Under the pieces are notes generated by a model. It worked only from the letters and a program-made list of their open reading frames with translations. It was not told the DNA's origin and did not search any database. Below, in pieces: positions 47,124-56,487 of a DNA stretch of 64,000 bases (within the stretch, counting starts at the first letter, position 1; the number at the start of each line of letters is the position of its first letter). This DNA comes from Hyphomonadaceae bacterium (GTDB lineage: Bacteria; Pseudomonadota; Alphaproteobacteria; Caulobacterales; Aquidulcibacteraceae): assembly GCA_009773395.1 (NCBI GenBank), contig WRPI01000004.1:1-64000 (forward strand), written 5' to 3'. The position numbers and the translations under genes were made by a program.

Positions 47124-47741
47124 ATGTTGTCAGTAAAATCAATTTTTGGCTGTCTTGCGCTTTCAAGCCTATTATTTGTCACACCCGTTTCATCGCAACC
47201 GACGAATCAAGACAGCGTTGTGACCGATGCCACAACCCAAGCCGCCGCCGAAAATCGTAGGACTTTTTCGCTTGATGACATCAATAATCGCGCGCAACAT
47301 TTTTTTGGCGATACTTCGGGCGGGTTTGGCCGCGCCGTTGAGCGCGTATTTTCCGAACAAGGCGAACCTGTTGGTTATATCGAAGGATCCGAATGGTCAG
47401 CCGCAATAGGTGGCGGTTTAAGATATGGCCGTGGAACCTTAATAATGAAAGACGGGGAGCGGCGCCCAGTATATTGGCAAGGCCCATCAATTGGTTTTGA
47501 CACTGGCGTAAACGCGTCAAAAGTTTTCACCTTGGTCTATAATCTCGGCAATCCAGATGCAATTTATCGCCGCTACCCTGGTGTCGAAGGCGCAGCATTT
47601 TTTGTGGCTGGTGTGTCCGTGACTTATCAAAAAGCCGAAGGCGTAACTTTGGCGCCAATAAGGACAGGTGTTGGCGTAAGGCTTGGTGCAAACACGGGTT
47701 ATACCGCCTATTCACGCAACCGCCGCATAAACCCATTTTAG
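47124..47741 (+). CDS. DUF1134 family exported protein
   Basis: 205 residues from ATG 47124, where GGAG lies about ten bases upstream; the track's longer start is unlikely. MLSVKSIFGCLALSSLLFVTPVSSQP is a signal peptide. The domain RTFSLDDINNRAQHFFGDTSGGFGRAVERVFSEQGEPVGYIEGSEWSAAIGGGLRYGRGTLIMKDGERRPVYWQGPSIGFDTG and VTLAPIRTGVGVRLGANTGYTAYSRN match DUF1134, an alphaproteobacterial periplasmic/membrane-linked family of unknown function. It ends against a large palindrome. Confidence 0.9.
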   Translation: MLSVKSIFGCLALSSLLFVTPVSSQPTNQDSVVTDATTQAAAENRRTFSLDDINNRAQHFFGDTSGGFGRAVERVFSEQGEPVGYIEGSEWSAAIGGGLRYGRGTLIMKDGERRPVYWQGPSIGFDTGVNASKVFTLVYNLGNPDAIYRRYPGVEGAAFFVAGVSVTYQKAEGVTLAPIRTGVGVRLGANTGYTAYSRNRRINPF

Positions 47742-47841
47742 AATTGATTATTTTGCGGCATCTGCCGCGAAGTCTTCTCGGCAATACTTTTAGTATTGCC
47801 TGCGAGGAACTTCACGCCATCTGCCGCAAACTAATCAATTC
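47741..47841. terminator. Long nested palindrome between convergent genes
   Basis: The outer arms begin GAATTGATTATTTTGCGGC and end with its near-perfect complement. The inner stem GGCAATAC-TTTTA-GTATTGCC is perfect, and T-rich sequence follows (CTTTTTAA). About 100 bases in all. It overlaps the stop codons of both the DUF1134 gene and the ATP-grasp gene. A two-way terminator is the simplest reading. Confidence 0.65.
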
Positions 47842-48752
47842 TTTTTAATCGCGCCCGCAATTGCACCTGCAAAATTCGCCGCCGACAATTCGCCGTCATG
47901 TCCGTCAAACGGCCCGTAAAAATATGGCTCAATGATTTCCATTTCCATCAACAGCCAATCGCCATTATCGGCTTCAACCAAATCAATGCGAGCGTAGCTA
48001 AGTTCATTGCGCGGATCATAGGCACTCAAAATGGATTTGGCGGCGGCGAGTGCTTGTGGCGGGGGAACAATATTAAATTCGCTCGCCCCCCACCTAGTTT
48101 GTGTGCGGTAATCGCCGGCTTTTGGGGTTTTCATAAGAGCATGTGAAAATTCGCCGCCCATGAAAAGAATGGATAATTCGCCTTGCTTGCCGACGCTTTC
48201 AATAAATGGCTGAATAAGCGCAAAATCAGGCGGTAAGTCTTCGCGCTTGGGCAAGTGTTCGCCCCGTTTCAACCGCGCTTGGCGCCACGCACCTGCGCCA
48301 ATTCGTGGCTTGATGATTATTTCATTACAATTTAATTTGTCAAAAGCATCCAAAATCGCGCCACTATCATCGGCTGAAACTTCCAATGTTGGCGGAACCG
48401 GCGCACCCGCCGCCGCAAGCCGCACCAAATAGCCTTTATCAAAATTGCCGCGGACAAATTTTTGCGGGTTTGCAAGCCCGATATTTGCAGCCTCAATTTC
48501 ATCAAGGCAAGCTAAAAACTTGTCCAAATTTTGCGGATAATTCCATGCCATGAGCGGAGTTATCAAATCAAATTGCGCCCAATTGATATTACCATCTTCC
48601 CAAAAAACTTGCGATAATTTGATATTGCGCTTTGCCAGTGCCGCTTCCAATTGCCGATATTGCTGCCACACTAAGTCGGAATAAATATCTTGCGAAGCTT
48701 CATCAAAATATAAATGCGTGACCATCATTCCAAATTGTGCGGCTTTTGTCAT
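47835..48752 (-). CDS. ATP-grasp family protein (RimK/DcsG-like)
   Basis: 305 residues. VRGNFDKGYLVRLAAAGAPVPPTLEV is the ATP-grasp linker; CNEIIIKPRIGAGAWRQARLKRGE, FALIQPFIESVGKQGELSILFMGGEFSHALMKTPKAGDYRTQTRWGASEFNI and the ARIDLVEADNGDWLLMEMEIIEPYFY metal-binding end match the group that includes the cycloserine ligase DcsG and glutathione synthetase-like enzymes. It ligates a carboxylate to an amine with ATP; its substrate is unknown. It diverges from the PfkB kinase gene and is alone on its strand. Confidence 0.83.
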   Translation of the reverse strand: MTKAAQFGMMVTHLYFDEASQDIYSDLVWQQYRQLEAALAKRNIKLSQVFWEDGNINWAQFDLITPLMAWNYPQNLDKFLACLDEIEAANIGLANPQKFVRGNFDKGYLVRLAAAGAPVPPTLEVSADDSGAILDAFDKLNCNEIIIKPRIGAGAWRQARLKRGEHLPKREDLPPDFALIQPFIESVGKQGELSILFMGGEFSHALMKTPKAGDYRTQTRWGASEFNIVPPPQALAAAKSILSAYDPRNELSYARIDLVEADNGDWLLMEMEIIEPYFYGPFDGHDGELSAANFAGAIAGAIKKN

Positions 48753-48834
48753 TATCGGTGCTGTCCTTGCTTTTGAGTGGAGCTATCTTTATTAGCAGGC
48801 CAATATTTCAATTGATACAGAATGGGAACGACAA

Positions 48835-49827
48835 GTGGAAATAAAATACGATGTATGCGGTGTTGGCAATGCCATAGTGGATCTTATCGCCCCGGCAAGT
48901 GACGCATTTTTGGCCGAACATAATATTGCCAAAGGCGCGATGACGCTTATTTTTGACGAAGCCCAAGTTGAAAAACTCCATTCATCAATGGCGCAAGCAA
49001 AAACCGTTTCTGGCGGATCTGGCGCAAATACCATTGCAGGCATTGCATCATTGGGTGGTAATGCGGCTTATATTGGCAAAGTTGCGAATGATGATTTGGG
49101 CAATCTTTTCACTAAGGAAATCAATGAAATTGGTGTCGCCTATGACACTGCAAGACATATTGGCGGCCCCGCGACTGCACGCTGCATGATAAATGTCACG
49201 CCTGATGGTCAACGCTCCATGTGCACCTATCTTGGTTGCTCGCCATTGATGGAATCAGTCGATTTGGACGAAGCAAAAATTGGCGCATCCAAAATCTTGT
49301 TTCTTGAAGGATATTTATTTGACCGCGAGGAAGCCAAAGCAGCATTTGTTAGCGCGGCGGAAATTGCAAAAAAACACGGCCGCAAAGTTGCTTTAACTTT
49401 GTCGGATTTGTTTTGTGTATCGCGCCACAAGGACAGCTTTTTGCAATTGGTGAAAAACCATATTGATATTTTATTTGCCAATGAATCGGAAATTTTGGCG
49501 CTTTATGATGTTGAAGATTTTGATGAAGCCGTTTCGCGCGCAACAGCAGATTGCGAAATCGTCGCGCTTACTCGTTCCGAAAAAGGCTCGGTAATTGCGG
49601 GCTTTGGCGAAGTAATCAAAATTGCCGCCGAACCAATTACCAAAGTTGTCGATACCACTGGCGCAGGCGATTTATATGCAGCCGGCGTTTTGTTTGGCCT
49701 TGCAAGTGGGCGCGAGCTTGAAACTTGCGGCAAACTTGGCTCAATGTGTGCGTTTGAAATTATATCGCATTATGGACCACGGCCAGAACAGAACCTTGCG
49801 GATATGGCGCGGGCGCGTGAGCTTTAA
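48835..49827 (+). CDS. PfkB-family sugar/nucleoside kinase (adenosine kinase-like)
   Basis: 330 residues, GTG start at 48835. EIKYDVCGVGNAIVDLIAPASDAFLAEHNIAKGAMTLI begins the ribokinase fold; SGGSGANTIAGIASLGGNAAYIGKVANDDLGNLF is the substrate-side motif and VVDTTGAGDLYAAGVLFGLASGRELETCGKLGSMCAFEII carries the DTTGAGD anion hole. Alphaproteobacterial proteins of this length are usually called adenosine kinase; the substrate is not proven by motifs. The stop overlaps the convergent oxidoreductase gene by four bases. Confidence 0.87.
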   Translation: MEIKYDVCGVGNAIVDLIAPASDAFLAEHNIAKGAMTLIFDEAQVEKLHSSMAQAKTVSGGSGANTIAGIASLGGNAAYIGKVANDDLGNLFTKEINEIGVAYDTARHIGGPATARCMINVTPDGQRSMCTYLGCSPLMESVDLDEAKIGASKILFLEGYLFDREEAKAAFVSAAEIAKKHGRKVALTLSDLFCVSRHKDSFLQLVKNHIDILFANESEILALYDVEDFDEAVSRATADCEIVALTRSEKGSVIAGFGEVIKIAAEPITKVVDTTGAGDLYAAGVLFGLASGRELETCGKLGSMCAFEIISHYGPRPEQNLADMARAREL

Positions 49828-50741
49828 TAAGAAGCAGCGTCAATCGCATTGGCTATTCTGACAGCGTTTGCGCCATCGTCGCCCGAAATATGCACTGGTT
49901 TTTCTCCCAAAATCGCGCTAATGAAATCATTAGTGGCAGCTTGCATCGCGTCTGGAATTAAATCCAAATAATTAGCGCGAAGTGGGTGGCGCGAGGTGTT
50001 TTCAAAAGTTTTTTGGAAAAAATCAATTTCAACTTTGCCGCTTTCATATTCAATGCTCATACGCCTATCGCGGGTCTGTGAGGCGCGCGAAGCGCTAAAA
50101 CTAGCTTCCCCGCCATTTTCAAATAAAATATACGCTTCAATTGCATCGGGGTTTTCGGGTTTTCCTGAAAGCCTTTTGGAAATTATTTGCTTGGGTTTGG
50201 ATTTGAACAAAAGCGCCGCCAAATCAATGTCGTGAACCATAAGATCCAAAGTCGCTGAAACATCGGCACCGCGTGGTGATGGCAAACCAATCCTCACAGC
50301 TTCTAGTTTTCGTGGGGATTCCATGACCGCGAGAAGCCCCATCGCCTCAAAAATATAGCGCTCTTGATGCCCGACTTGCAAAACCAGATTATTCTTGGCC
50401 GCTAGCTTACATAAAGCCAAAGCGTGAGAATATTCGGGTGATAGCGGTTTTTCGACCAAACAATGCTTGCCTGCCGCAAGCGCTTTTTGGGCAATTTCAA
50501 AATGGTGAATTGCTGGAACTGCCACTACCAAAGCGTCAACTTGCGCCAAAAGCACTGCAATGTCGTCAAAGCCTCGGCAGTCGTCGCTTTCGCTTTTATG
50601 GGCGTTTGCGAGTGCTTCGGCGCGGCCCAAGTCATGGTCCAAAAAACCCACCAAATGTGCGCGCGGATCGGCCTTGATTTTATTGGCGTGATTATTGCCA
50701 AAAACCCCCGCGCCCGCCACACCAATTTTTATTTTTCTCAT
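49824..50741 (-). CDS. Gfo/Idh/MocA-family oxidoreductase
   Basis: 305 residues from ATG 50741 (MRKIKIGVAGAGVFGNNHANKIKADP). The Rossmann GxGxxG, the ALVVAVPAIHHFEIAQKALAAGKHCLVEKPLSPEYSHALALCKLA motif with EKP, and MVHDIDLAALLFKSKPKQI are family signatures. NAD(P)-dependent reduction of a sugar or cyclitol is likely; acts alone here between a kinase gene and a HIT gene. Confidence 0.9.
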   Translation of the reverse strand: MRKIKIGVAGAGVFGNNHANKIKADPRAHLVGFLDHDLGRAEALANAHKSESDDCRGFDDIAVLLAQVDALVVAVPAIHHFEIAQKALAAGKHCLVEKPLSPEYSHALALCKLAAKNNLVLQVGHQERYIFEAMGLLAVMESPRKLEAVRIGLPSPRGADVSATLDLMVHDIDLAALLFKSKPKQIISKRLSGKPENPDAIEAYILFENGGEASFSASRASQTRDRRMSIEYESGKVEIDFFQKTFENTSRHPLRANYLDLIPDAMQAATNDFISAILGEKPVHISGDDGANAVRIANAIDAASY

Positions 50742-50867
50742 TACTTGCCTAAACATTATTGAATCGGACTATGTCTAGCTTTATTGGTTAGTTTGGGCAA
50801 TCAAGCGATTCAGACTTGAAACCTGAATTTTGTTTATTTCTCGGTTTTGGTCATAAGGAGAGCGAAA

Positions 50868-51281
50868 ATGGCATTCAAACTTCACGCTCAATTGCAACAA
50901 GATACAATCCTCATCGCCGATTTAGCATTATCAAAATTGCTAATAATGAATGATTCTCGCTATCCTTGGTTCATTTTGGTGCCGCGCATTGAAAATGCGG
51001 TTGAATGGCATAATTTGAGTGAACAGCACCAATCCCAATTGTTCACTGAAACCATGCAGGTCGCAAAAATTGTTTCGGCAATGCCAAATATTAAAAAAAT
51101 CAATATCGGCGCTTTGGGTAATGTTGTTTCGCAATTGCATGTTCATATTATCGGTCGCAATGCTCGGGACGAAGCTTGGCCCAAGCCAGTTTGGGGCATT
51201 GGCAATGCGGTTCAGTATGAAGCCGAGGCGGCTGCAACCTTAATTGCCAAAATCAAAACAGTCCTTGGATTTCACCCTTAG
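50868..51281 (+). CDS. HIT-family nucleotide-binding protein
   Basis: 137 residues from ATG 50868 (GGAGAGCG upstream). [49 protein letters not shown] is the N-terminus and [20 protein letters not shown] is the HIT active-site block (HxHxx). Hydrolase or transferase for nucleotide phosphoramidates or dinucleotides is expected. Its end overlaps fhs by 29 bases tail to tail. Confidence 0.9.
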   Translation: MAFKLHAQLQQDTILIADLALSKLLIMNDSRYPWFILVPRIENAVEWHNLSEQHQSQLFTETMQVAKIVSAMPNIKKINIGALGNVVSQLHVHIIGRNARDEAWPKPVWGIGNAVQYEAEAAATLIAKIKTVLGFHP

Positions 51282-52926
51282 CATCAAGTGAAATTTGTTC
51301 GGCGGCAGGGTGTCTTGGCAATCCTGGCATTGTCATTATGTCCCCGCACACCGCAACCACAAAGCCTGCACCCGCAGAGAGCCTTAGTTCGCGCACTTGC
51401 AATTCATGGCCAGTTGGCGCGCCGATAAGCGCGGAATCTGACGAAAAACTATATTGGGTTTTGGCAACACAAATTGGCAAATCGCCATAACCTAAATCCG
51501 TCAATTCTTTGAAGCGGGCTTTGATTTTGGCATCATAAACAATGGCTTTCGCGCGATAAATTTCACGGGCAATGGTTTCAAGTTTTTGCTCAAGCGGCAA
51601 TTCCAAATCATATATTGGGGCAAACTTGGCGGTTTTGCTATCGGCAAGTTCCTTAACTTTCTGCGCAAGCGCGGTCGCCCCAGCGCTTCCCAAAGCCCAA
51701 TGTTTGCAAACCACTGCTTCGACCACAAGTTCTTTGCGGCAATAATTTTGCACGAGTTCAAGCTCATGTTCTGTGTCATGATAAAAATGATTTATGCACA
51801 CAATGGCAGGGACGCCGAACTTTTTGACATTTTCAATATGGCGCGTAAGATTTGCAAGGCCTGTTTCAACTGCATCAAGGTTTTCGTGCGCCAAATCGGC
51901 CTTGGCTACGCCGCCGTGCATTTTAAGCGCGCGAATGGTGGCGACAATTACCACGGCGTCGGGCTTTAATTCGGCCCTGCGGCACTTTATATTAAGGAAT
52001 TTCTCGGCACCCAAATCTGCGCCAAAACCAGCCTCGGTCACGACATAATCAGCATGGCTAAGCGCGGCACGGGTCGCGATAATTGAATTGCAGCCATGCG
52101 CGATATTGGCAAATGGCCCACCATGAATGAAAGTTGGCGTGCCTTCCAAAGTCTGCACGAGGTTAGGGTTCATCGCGTCCTTCAGCAAAACCGCCATTGC
52201 GCCTTGTGCATTTAAGTCACGGGCATAAATAGGCTTTTTGTTGCGGTTATGGCCAATAATAATATTGCCCAAACGGGTTTCCAAATCTTGCAAATTTTCA
52301 GCAAGGCAAAAAATCGCCATGATTTCAGACGCCACGGTAATGTCAAAACCGCTTTCGCGTGGAAAACCGTTTTGCGCACCACCAAGCGATGTTACCGCCA
52401 TGCGTAGTGCGCGATCGTTCATATCAATTACGCGCTTAAAACTGATTCGGCGCACGTCGATATCAAGCTCATTGCCCCAATAAATATGGTTATCAATCAT
52501 TGCGGCAAGCAAATTATTGGCGCTGGTAATCGCGTGAAAATCACCTGTGAAGTGCAAATTTATTTCTGCCATCGGCGCAACTTGCGCCAGCCCGCCACCG
52601 GTTGCGCCGCCTTTTTGCCCAAAGCAAGGGCCAAGTGATGGCTCCCGTAGCGCAATAATTGCCTGTGCGCCAATTGCGTTTAATGCATCGCCTAGCCCAA
52701 TACTTGTGGTGGTCTTTCCTTCACCGGCAGCAGTTGGGCTTATCGCCGTGACCAATATCAATTTGGCGTTTGGCCTTTGTGGCTGGATTTGCAAATATCC
52801 AAGATCAATTTTTGCAATTTGCCGCCCGTATGGACTGATATGTTCTTGTGCAATTCCCGCCATTCGCGCAATTTCGGCAATAGGACGCAATGTCGCTTCC
52901 TTAGCGATTTCAATATCGGACTTCAT
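51253..52926 (-). CDS. fhs: Formate-tetrahydrofolate ligase
   Basis: 557 residues from ATG 52926 ([25 protein letters not shown]), the standard family start and length; the track's longer frame adds 28 unrelated residues. ATP site [78 protein letters not shown] and [44 protein letters not shown] are intact. It activates formate to 10-formyl-THF, feeding one-carbon metabolism. Confidence 0.97.
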   Translation of the reverse strand: MKSDIEIAKEATLRPIAEIARMAGIAQEHISPYGRQIAKIDLGYLQIQPQRPNAKLILVTAISPTAAGEGKTTTSIGLGDALNAIGAQAIIALREPSLGPCFGQKGGATGGGLAQVAPMAEINLHFTGDFHAITSANNLLAAMIDNHIYWGNELDIDVRRISFKRVIDMNDRALRMAVTSLGGAQNGFPRESGFDITVASEIMAIFCLAENLQDLETRLGNIIIGHNRNKKPIYARDLNAQGAMAVLLKDAMNPNLVQTLEGTPTFIHGGPFANIAHGCNSIIATRAALSHADYVVTEAGFGADLGAEKFLNIKCRRAELKPDAVVIVATIRALKMHGGVAKADLAHENLDAVETGLANLTRHIENVKKFGVPAIVCINHFYHDTEHELELVQNYCRKELVVEAVVCKHWALGSAGATALAQKVKELADSKTAKFAPIYDLELPLEQKLETIAREIYRAKAIVYDAKIKARFKELTDLGYGDLPICVAKTQYSFSSDSALIGAPTGHELQVRELRLSAGAGFVVAVCGDIMTMPGLPRHPAAEQISLDAKGEIQGLF

Positions 52927-53044
52927 ATTGGCAATTTTCCCAGCAACAAAACGTCGGTGATTGTTTTCATATTCGAGATGTTTTGCCAATGCAATAACGC
53001 ATATTTTCACTTTGCATGAAGCATCACATTACCTATAAGGCGGC

Positions 53045-53566
53045 ATGGAACACGAACTTGAAATACTTGTAACCGAGCAAGAAATGGCGGTGCGAATTGA
53101 TGATTTATCGCTCGAAATTTCCAAAATAATTGAAAGCGATGCCGTGGTTGTTGGTTTGCTGCAGGGCGCATTTATATTTATGGCCGATATTTTGCGTGGC
53201 CTTGCGCGCAACGGCAAAACCCCAAGCACTGATTTTCTATGGCTCTCCTCTTATGGTGACGGGCAAAGTGCAGGACGGTTGAATGTTTTGGCGGATTTGC
53301 AACGTTCAATTTCTGGGCGCCAAGTATTATTGGTTGATGATGTTTATGACACTGGCAAAACTCTGATTTTTGCCAAAGATTATCTCAAATCCAAAGGTGC
53401 ATCGGAAGTATTAACTTGCCTCATGGCACGTAAACCCGAAGCACTTAGCTTGCCACGTCCAGATTTTTTGGGGTTTGATTTGCCAAATCGGTTTTTGGTC
53501 GGATATGGGTTAGATGATAGCGGGCGCGGGCGCGGCTATCCCGACATTCGCGCGGTGAAGCCGTGA
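53045..53566 (+). CDS. hpt: Hypoxanthine phosphoribosyltransferase
   Basis: 173 residues. VVVGLLQGAFIFMADILRGLARN is the PRPP loop and VLLVDDVYDTGKTLIFAKDYLKSKGASEVLTCLMARKP is the PRPP-binding motif. RFLVGYGLDDSGRGRGYPDI closes the fold. It salvages hypoxanthine or guanine to nucleotides. Divergent from fhs; a 292-base spacer follows before glmS. Confidence 0.92.
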   Translation: MEHELEILVTEQEMAVRIDDLSLEISKIIESDAVVVGLLQGAFIFMADILRGLARNGKTPSTDFLWLSSYGDGQSAGRLNVLADLQRSISGRQVLLVDDVYDTGKTLIFAKDYLKSKGASEVLTCLMARKPEALSLPRPDFLGFDLPNRFLVGYGLDDSGRGRGYPDIRAVKP

Positions 53567-53612
53567 ATTTTGCGCATTGGTGCGTCGCGCTTGCTCTGCG
53601 GTGCTCATGCAA

Positions 53613-53635
53613 ATTTCTTTTTGCGCGCATTTAAT
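53613..53635. terminator. Weak hairpin after hpt (region 53567-53858)
   Basis: The 292-base spacer between hpt and glmS holds no gene. CCAAAAA...TTTTTGG (near 53637-53660, loop TTCGGACAAC) and several incomplete dyads (AGTGG/CCACT, TTGCGCAT/ATGCAA) make it structured but irregular; coordinates cover the start of this stretch only. A decayed repeat is possible. Confidence 0.2.
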
Positions 53636-53858
53636 CCAAAAATTCGGACAACTTTTTGGCATGCGCTAGTGGGTGCACTCCGCTCCTCGCGCTACGCCCT
53701 CCTGCCACTGCACTAAAATTGACGGCTTCACCTCCAACTAGTTTGATTTCGCTCTTCAATCCATTGCAGTGATTGGAAACAATCTTTTAAGTGCAATCGC
53801 GATATAAAACTGGCATTGCAATTGCATCAAATTAACAAAAATAAATTGGAACTATAAA

Positions 53859-55682
53859 ATGTGCGGCATTATCGGAATAATCGGCAAAGAAGCAGCGCCA
53901 CCAAGATTAGTGGAAGCACTAAAACGGCTTGAATATCGCGGTTATGATTCGGCGGGTATCGCCACTTTGGTTGACGGGCAAATCATGCGCTGCCGCGCGG
54001 CTGGGAAAATAAAGAACCTCGAAGTTGCTTTGGCCGCTTCGTCGATTGCAGGCCAAACTGGTATCGGCCACACTCGTTGGGCGACCCACGGTGCGCCAAC
54101 GACGCAAAACGCACACCCCCACGCCACATCGCGGGTTGCGGTTGTTCATAACGGGATTATCGAAAATTTTCGCCCATTGCGCGAAGAACTGGAGGCCAAA
54201 GGTTATGTATTCGATAGCCAAACCGATACCGAAGTTATCACCCAACTTATTTCACACAGCCTTGAAAATGGCCTAACTCCACGCGCAGCAGTTATCGAAG
54301 CCTTAGGCCGGGTTCGCGGCGCTTTTGCCATTGCATGCCTGTTTAGTGGTGATGAAAACCTAATGATCGGCGCGCGCCAAGGTAGCCCATTGGTTTTGGG
54401 ACTTGGAAATGGCGAAATGTTTCTCGGGTCCGATGCAATTGCGGTTGCACCGTTCACTAACCGCGTTATTTATCTTGAAGAAGGCGATTTGGTTGAATTT
54501 ACCGCAACAGAATATGTGATTTATGATAAATCGCGCGCCCAGGTCACTCGCCCAATTGCGATTGTTTCGGCTTCGGCTGCCGCAGTGGAAAAAGGCAATT
54601 ATCGCCATTTCATGCAAAAAGAAATCCATGAGGAACCCGATGCTGCTGGCCGCACTATTGGCCATTATCTCGATCCATTAAGCGAGAAAATATCGCTTCC
54701 CAATTGCGGTTTTGATTTTGCCGAGATTGACCAATTATGGATAATTGGTTGCGGCACAGCTTATTTGGCGGGCAGGGTCGGGGAATATTGGTTCGAGCAA
54801 TTGGCAGGGCTTAGCTGCGAAACCGATATCGCCTCCGAATTTCGTTATCGCAGACCAGTTGCTGCGGGGCGTGCGGCAGCATTATTCATTTCGCAATCTG
54901 GCGAAACCGCAGACAGCCTCGAAGCATTGCGGCTTTGCAAACGCATGGGCTGGAAAACTCTCGCGGTTGTTAATGTCGCTTCAAGCTCAATTGCCCGCGA
55001 AGCCGATGCGGTTTTGGAAACTTTGGCAGGCCCTGAAATCGGCGTTGCATCCACCAAAGCTTTTGTGGCGCAATTGGCGGCACTTGCGGCAACCGCAATC
55101 GCGGCGGGCGTTGCTCGCGGCAAAATAGACGAGGAACAAGAAAAGGCCTATGCGCGGCAATTGATGGAAACTCCACGGCTTATACGCGAAGCATTGGAAA
55201 TCGAAAATGAAATTGAAAAAACTGCCCATGATATAAGCTATGCCAAAAGTGTGCTTTATATTGGCCGTGGCCCATCATATCCGATTGCCCTTGAAGCTGC
55301 GCTAAAGCTAAAAGAAATTTCCTATATCCACGCCGAAGGCTATGCCGCAGGTGAATTAAAGCATGGCCCAATCGCGCTTATTGATGAATATACGCCAGTT
55401 ATTGCTGTTGCGCCGCATGATGAATTGATTGAAAAAACTATTTCCAATGTGCAGGAAATCGCGGCGCGCGGTGGGCCAGTAATATTATTGTCAGACGCCA
55501 AAGGTATTGCCGAAGCCGGTGATTGCATGAAATTCGCTGTCCGCGCCCCCGAATGTGCGCCATTCATCGCGCCATTTGTTTATTCGCCGCTTATTCACCT
55601 CTTGGCCTATCACGTAGCGGTGGCAAAAGGGACGGATGTTGATCAGCCACGTAACTTAGCCAAATCCGTGACGGTGGAGTAA
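53859..55682 (+). CDS. glmS: Glutamine-fructose-6-phosphate aminotransferase (isomerizing)
   Basis: 607 residues. MCGIIGIIGKEAAPPRLVEALKRLEYRGYDSAGIATL is the class II glutaminase domain with the N-terminal cysteine 2; GIGHTRWATHGAPTTQNAHPH follows. Two SIS sugar-isomerase domains come after residue 240 (GCGTAYLAGRVGEYWFEQL, ISQSGETADSLEAL; GRGPSYPIALEAALKLKEISYIHAEGYAAGELKHGPIAL). It makes glucosamine 6-phosphate for peptidoglycan and LPS. No riboswitch is seen in the spacer. Confidence 0.98.
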   Translation: MCGIIGIIGKEAAPPRLVEALKRLEYRGYDSAGIATLVDGQIMRCRAAGKIKNLEVALAASSIAGQTGIGHTRWATHGAPTTQNAHPHATSRVAVVHNGIIENFRPLREELEAKGYVFDSQTDTEVITQLISHSLENGLTPRAAVIEALGRVRGAFAIACLFSGDENLMIGARQGSPLVLGLGNGEMFLGSDAIAVAPFTNRVIYLEEGDLVEFTATEYVIYDKSRAQVTRPIAIVSASAAAVEKGNYRHFMQKEIHEEPDAAGRTIGHYLDPLSEKISLPNCGFDFAEIDQLWIIGCGTAYLAGRVGEYWFEQLAGLSCETDIASEFRYRRPVAAGRAAALFISQSGETADSLEALRLCKRMGWKTLAVVNVASSSIAREADAVLETLAGPEIGVASTKAFVAQLAALAATAIAAGVARGKIDEEQEKAYARQLMETPRLIREALEIENEIEKTAHDISYAKSVLYIGRGPSYPIALEAALKLKEISYIHAEGYAAGELKHGPIALIDEYTPVIAVAPHDELIEKTISNVQEIAARGGPVILLSDAKGIAEAGDCMKFAVRAPECAPFIAPFVYSPLIHLLAYHVAVAKGTDVDQPRNLAKSVTVE

Positions 55683-55739
55683 AAGTTCGAATTGAGGCTC
55701 ATTGAGTGTTACTTTAACCTTAATTGATTTTGCCCATCA

Positions 55740-55745
55740 TATAAT
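55740..55745 (+). promoter_or_regulatory. Candidate -10 box for the methyltransferase gene
   Basis: TATAAT is 45 bases ahead of ATG 55790. No well-spaced -35 box is clear, so this is a weak call. Confidence 0.35.
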
Positions 55746-55789
55746 ATAGAGCCATTCACACGAAAACCACTTAATTAAAGCGAGACAAT

Positions 55790-56476
55790 ATGCATCCGAC
55801 CGCCATGAATAATTGCAAGAGTTTTTTTGAATGCTATGCGCCAGCATTTGCAAACCAAGCCCATGTAAAAATAATTGAAATCGGCTCGCAAGACGTAAAT
55901 GGTTCTTTGCGTGAAATTGCCCCGCCGCGTTTTGAATATATTGGCGTGGATTTTCAAGATGCCAAAGGCGTGGATGTAATTCTAGAAGATCCATATAAAT
56001 TGCCATTTGAAGACAATTCAGCCGATATTTTTCTTTCCAGTTCGTGTTTTGAACATAGCGAAATGTTTTGGCTGGTATTTTTGGAAATCATGCGCGTGCT
56101 AAAACCGGGAGGGCTATTTTATTTGAATGTGCCCTCGGTTGGCAATTTCCACCGCTATCCAGTCGATTGTTGGCGCTTTTACCCTGACAGCGCCCAAGCG
56201 CTTGTGAATTGGGCCAAACGCAATCGCATAAATGCTGCAATGCTTGAATCCTACACTCAGTTTGGAAGCCTGTGGCAAGATTATGTGGCAGTGTTTTTGA
56301 AAGATGAAACATTAGCCAGCAAGTTTCCAAATCGAATTATTGATACCAAGCAGGATTTCGAAAATGGCCAAGTTTTTCAGAGCACGGAAATTCGTAATAT
56401 CAATCTTTCAACCCAACATGAGAAAAAATTATTGGGTATTCAAGGCATCTTGAACGAAACAATCAAGGTCATTTAA
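55790..56476 (+). CDS. Class I SAM-dependent methyltransferase
   Basis: 228 residues. Motif I VKIIEIGSQDVNGSLREIAPPRFEYIGVDFQDAKGVDVI, the acidic EDNSADIFLSSSCFEHSEMFWLVFLEIMRVLKPGGLFYLNVPSV block and the long C-terminal half fit the Methyltransf_11 fold. RYPVDCWRFYPDSAQALVNWAKRN is common in methyltransferases located near glycan genes. Target unknown. It lies between glmS and the convergent polA. Confidence 0.88.
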   Translation: MHPTAMNNCKSFFECYAPAFANQAHVKIIEIGSQDVNGSLREIAPPRFEYIGVDFQDAKGVDVILEDPYKLPFEDNSADIFLSSSCFEHSEMFWLVFLEIMRVLKPGGLFYLNVPSVGNFHRYPVDCWRFYPDSAQALVNWAKRNRINAAMLESYTQFGSLWQDYVAVFLKDETLASKFPNRIIDTKQDFENGQVFQSTEIRNINLSTQHEKKLLGIQGILNETIKVI

Positions 56477-56487
56477 TTGGTTTGAAC

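Noticed and set aside
53567-53858. glmS riboswitch/ribozyme or sRNA in the hpt-glmS spacer
   Set aside because: The glmS ribozyme core is not recognisable and is known from Gram-positive bacteria; the dyads present are irregular.
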